NCBI GenBank assembly: GCA_965242505.1
Contig: OZ251449.1
Span: 62,001 to 126,000 of the forward strand
From: UBA2966 sp965242505
Lineage (GTDB): Bacteria; Pseudomonadota; Alphaproteobacteria; UBA2966
Length of the DNA: 64,000 nucleotides
Reading direction: 5' to 3'
Both the position numbers and the translations under genes were made by a program. Under the pieces are notes generated by a model. The model did not search any database. It was given only the letters and a program-made list of their open reading frames with translations, and was not told where the DNA came from. Below are positions 61,393 through 64,000 of this stretch, one piece after another (positions within the stretch are counted from its first letter, which is position 1; each line of letters opens with the position of its first letter).

Positions 61393-63066
61393 ATGGCCTA
61401 CGACCTCTTGATCAGGAACGGAACCGTCGTCGATGGAACGGGCGCGCCCGGCAGGCGCGCCGACGTCGCGGTGTCGGGCGGCAGGATCGCCGAAATCGGC
61501 AGGATCGCGGACGGCGCGCGCGAGATCATCGACGCCGGCGATTGCGTCGTGGCGCCGGGATTCATCGATCCGCACACCCATTACGACGCCCAGATATGCT
61601 GGGACGGCGCCGTGACCCCGTCGTCCTGGCACGGCGTGACGAGCGTGGTGATGGGCAATTGCGGCGTCGGCATCGCGCCCTGCCGGCCCGAGGCGCGCGA
61701 CGTCGCCATGCGGGACCTCGTCAACGTCGAAGGCATCCCGTTCGACGTGCTCGACAGGGGAATCACCTGGGACTGGGAGACGTTCCCGGAGTTCATGGAC
61801 GCCGCCGACGCGCGCGCGCCTTCGGTGAATCTCGCGTTCCTCGCGCCCCTGACGCCCTTCCGGCACTACGTGATGGGCGGGGAGTCGATGGAACGCGCGG
61901 CGACGCCGGAGGAGACCGGGCGGATCGCCCATCTCCTCGGCGAGGCCGTGGACGCCGGGGCGTTCGGGTTTTCCACCACCATCCTCAACCAGCACGTGGG
62001 ATACGAGGGCCGCCCCCTCGCCTGCCGCAACGCCGACGACGCCGAGCTCGCGGCCTATGCCCGCGCGCTGCGCCAGCGCGGCAGGGGAACCATCGAGATC
62101 GCGGCGACGAAACGGATCGGGATCATCGACGACGACCAGTACGCGCTGCTCGACCTGCTGCTGACGGAAAGCGGCCGCCCGGTCACGTTCCTGGGGCTGG
62201 TCGATCGCGATGACGTTCCCGACGCCGCCCGCGACACGCTGGAAAAGACGGCGCCGCTGCTGGAGCGCGGCGTGCGGCCGCAGATCCTGCCGCTGCCCCT
62301 GACGCGCGAGTTCAACATGCGCAACCCGTTCTCCTTCGCCGCCTTCCCCTCGTGGCGCAAGGTGTTCGCCGACAAGTCGAAGGAAGGCCAGCGCGCAGTG
62401 TACGCCGACCCGGAGTTCCGGAACGCGTTTCGCGGGGAAATGCGGGAACGGCTCAACTTCTGCGATTTCAACCGCGTAACCCTGCACGAGGTCGGGAACC
62501 CTGACCTGAAGCGGCTGGAAGGGCGGACCGTCGCGGAGATCGCGAGGGAACGGGGGACCGACGAGGTCGACGCCTTCCTCGACGTCACCCTCGAGGACGA
62601 CGTCGACAACGAGTTCATCTTCACGTCGTTCAACACCCGGATCGACAGCATGACCCGCATCCTCAACCACCCGCACGTCCTGATCGGCCTCGGGGACGGC
62701 GGCGCCCACGTGGACATGCTGTGCGACTCGGGCTACCCGACGTTCCTGCTCGGCGAATGGGTGCGGGAGCGCCAAGCCATGACGCTGGAGCGGGCGGTGC
62801 GGAAACTGACCTCGGAACCGGCGGACCTGTTCGGAATCGCGGACCGCGGCCGTCTGCGGGAGGGGAACTGGGCGGACATCACGATCTTCGATCCGCGAAA
62901 CGTCGGGTCGCCCGACCGGAACGAGCGCTCCCACGACCTGCCGGGCGGCGCCAAGCGCATGTTGCGGCCGTCCCGCGGCATCGAGTGCGCCATCGTCAAC
63001 GGCGAACCCGTCTACAGGAACGGCGGGTTGACCGGGGCCGCTCCGGGGCGGACGCTGCGGTCGTAG
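61393..63066 (+). CDS. N-acyl-D-amino-acid deacylase / D-aminoacylase family amidohydrolase
   Basis: A 557-aa amidohydrolase-superfamily enzyme that removes acyl groups from N-acyl-D-amino acids or similar compounds. It has LIRNGTVVDGTGAPGRRADV, VAPGFIDPHTHYDAQICWDG, SVVMGNCGVGIAPCRP, the AFGFSTTILNQH region, and GLGDGGAHVDMLCDSG in the C-terminal half with the His/Asp metal ligands. ATG 61393 follows a GGAGGGGGGG ribosome site. It is followed by a second amidohydrolase. Confidence 0.9.
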   Translation: MAYDLLIRNGTVVDGTGAPGRRADVAVSGGRIAEIGRIADGAREIIDAGDCVVAPGFIDPHTHYDAQICWDGAVTPSSWHGVTSVVMGNCGVGIAPCRPEARDVAMRDLVNVEGIPFDVLDRGITWDWETFPEFMDAADARAPSVNLAFLAPLTPFRHYVMGGESMERAATPEETGRIAHLLGEAVDAGAFGFSTTILNQHVGYEGRPLACRNADDAELAAYARALRQRGRGTIEIAATKRIGIIDDDQYALLDLLLTESGRPVTFLGLVDRDDVPDAARDTLEKTAPLLERGVRPQILPLPLTREFNMRNPFSFAAFPSWRKVFADKSKEGQRAVYADPEFRNAFRGEMRERLNFCDFNRVTLHEVGNPDLKRLEGRTVAEIARERGTDEVDAFLDVTLEDDVDNEFIFTSFNTRIDSMTRILNHPHVLIGLGDGGAHVDMLCDSGYPTFLLGEWVRERQAMTLERAVRKLTSEPADLFGIADRGRLREGNWADITIFDPRNVGSPDRNERSHDLPGGAKRMLRPSRGIECAIVNGEPVYRNGGLTGAAPGRTLRS

Positions 63067-63077
63067 CCCGATACGCC

Positions 63078-63914
63078 ATGAGCGCGGAGCCTGCGGCGCG
63101 GCCCGAAAGGGTCGCCGACGTCTGGGCCAACTGGTGGGACCGCGCCCTGTTCGAGGCGTTGCCGGATCTCGACGCCCTCTACGCGCGCCTCGGGATCGGC
63201 GATCGGGCGGGCGCGACCATCGAGCGTCTGACGGAAGAGGCCGACGCCGGCGCCGTCGACAGGATCGTGCTCTCCGCCACCGCCTTTTCCGGTTCTTCCG
63301 CCGACAACGACGCAGTGGCGGATATCGTCGGGCGGTTTCCGGAGCGGCTGGTCGGATGCGCGAGCGTGGACCCGACGCAGGGCATGGCGTCCGTGCGCGA
63401 TCTGCGCCGGGCGGTCGAATCGTTGGGATTCCGGGGATTGAAGCTGCTGCCGTTCGTCTACGATCGCCCTCCGAACGACGCGATCTACTATCCCCTCTAC
63501 GCGGCGTGCGTCGAACTGGACGTCCCCGCGCTGATTCTCACCGGCCACACCGCCGTGATGCGCCGTTCGGAGCTGGGGCGCCCGCTGCATCTCGACGACG
63601 TGGCGCTGCACTTTCCCGAACTCACGATCGTCGCGGGGCACGCGGGCTATCCCTGGACCGACGAACTGATTTCCCTGGCCTGGAAACACGCCAATCTCCA
63701 TATCGACACCTCCGGGCATCGACCCAGGCATCTGCCTGCCGATCTCCTGCGTTTCCTCGACTCCTACGGGCGCGAGAAGGTCATGTTCGGAACGGGATAC
63801 CCCTTCATGGATTTCGAGGGGCCGGTGACCGAGGCGCGCGCGTTGGGCCTGCGCCCCGAGGCGCTCGAAAGCTATCTCTGGGGCAACGCCGCCCGCGTGT
63901 GGGGCTGGCGATGA
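63078..63914 (+). CDS. Amidohydrolase 2 family protein
   Basis: A 278-aa protein of the amidohydrolase 2 (decarboxylase/hydrolase) group. Visible are GFRGLKLLPFVYDRPPND, ILTGHTAVM, VAGHAGYPWTDELISLAWKH and the conserved FGTGYPFMDF with Asp near the C-terminus. The usual N-terminal HxH is not seen (the start reads VADVWANWWD), as in some members. It overlaps the CoA-transferase gene by ATGA. Substrate not predictable. Confidence 0.82.
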   Translation: MSAEPAARPERVADVWANWWDRALFEALPDLDALYARLGIGDRAGATIERLTEEADAGAVDRIVLSATAFSGSSADNDAVADIVGRFPERLVGCASVDPTQGMASVRDLRRAVESLGFRGLKLLPFVYDRPPNDAIYYPLYAACVELDVPALILTGHTAVMRRSELGRPLHLDDVALHFPELTIVAGHAGYPWTDELISLAWKHANLHIDTSGHRPRHLPADLLRFLDSYGREKVMFGTGYPFMDFEGPVTEARALGLRPEALESYLWGNAARVWGWR

Positions 63915-64000
63915 CCGGGGGAAACGGCGGTTCATGGAGCGGGCTGCTCGACGGCGTCGTCGTGCTGGACCTGTCGATGTTCGTGGCCGGGCCTTTCGCG
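63911..64000 (+). CDS. CaiB/BaiF family CoA-transferase, N-terminal part
   Basis: The first 30 codons of a gene cut by the window end. ATG 63911 overlaps the stop of the amidohydrolase gene. GLLDGVVVLDLSMFVAGPFA is the characteristic N-terminus of class III CoA-transferases (CaiB/BaiF), which move CoA between carboxylic acids. It is probably co-transcribed with the two amidohydrolase genes. Confidence 0.75.
   Translation, partial: MTGGNGGSWSGLLDGVVVLDLSMFVAGPFA

Overview
This 64-kb window is GC-rich bacterial chromosome, most likely from an alphaproteobacterium of Rhodospirillales type. The basis is the gene order folK-rpoZ-rsh-DUF2062-pdxJ-acpS-lepB-rnc-era-recO-parC, together with dapA-smpB, an Asp/Glu leucyltransferase, DUF1640 proteins, GTG/TTG starts and tight ATGA/GTGA gene overlaps. 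No rRNA, tRNA, transposase, integrase or CRISPR array was seen. The species cannot be named from the sequence alone.

Layout. 0-6.8 kb: the tail of a probable outer-membrane protein, two small lipoproteins, a PhyH/EctD-like dioxygenase, a 3-hydroxybutyrate dehydrogenase, a TSUP exporter, dapA, smpB and a family-5 uracil-DNA glycosylase (udg). 6.8-12.4 kb: an accessory island of three coupled minus-strand genes (a 1237-aa GT-GT-kinase-methyltransferase protein, a 70-aa protein, and an SLOG-deacetylase fusion). The island lies between two direct copies of the udg 5' end. 12.4-24 kb: housekeeping genes (NYN protein, folK, rpoZ, rsh and the pdxJ-to-parC run). 24-30 kb: duplicated coiled-coil genes around an exported protein, then bpt, a penicillin acylase, a 3-hydroxyisobutyrate-dehydrogenase-like gene and a DUF1640 gene. 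30.5-38.7 kb: one 2734-codon autotransporter with a 14-base C tract just upstream of its start. 38.9-41.2 kb: small coiled-coil genes within fields of GC hairpin repeats. 41.2-47.1 kb: a vitamin B12 uptake operon (btuB-btuF-btuC-btuD-tonB) behind a cobalamin riboswitch. 47.1-48.5 kb: repeats and a third RIDQ coiled-coil gene. 48.5-50.2 kb: malate synthase. 50.2-57.4 kb: amino-acid-type ABC transporter parts fused to a PP2C phosphatase, beside an anti-sigma kinase and a STAS protein. 57.6-64 kb: a GPP34 protein, then ureide/amide catabolism (PuuE allantoinase, allantoate amidohydrolase-like enzyme, D-aminoacylase-like enzyme, amidohydrolase, start of a CoA-transferase).

Three loci stand out. 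First, at 50.2-57.4 kb a solute-binding protein, a binding-protein/permease fusion and a permease/sensor/HAMP/PP2C fusion sit with RsbW-like and STAS partners, and no transporter ATPase gene is present. This looks like a transporter reused as a receptor that drives partner switching. Second, the 5.6-kb island encodes a glycan-building and possibly capping protein plus an SLOG-deacetylase fusion of unknown purpose. Third, the autotransporter has a homopolymeric C tract placed where slippage would change which upstream start codon is in frame, so it is a candidate phase-variable surface protein.

The window is also dense in repeats built on palindromic GC-rich hairpins, some arranged in tandem with periods of about 98, 180 and 185 bp. 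They fill most intergenic space around the fast-changing coiled-coil genes.
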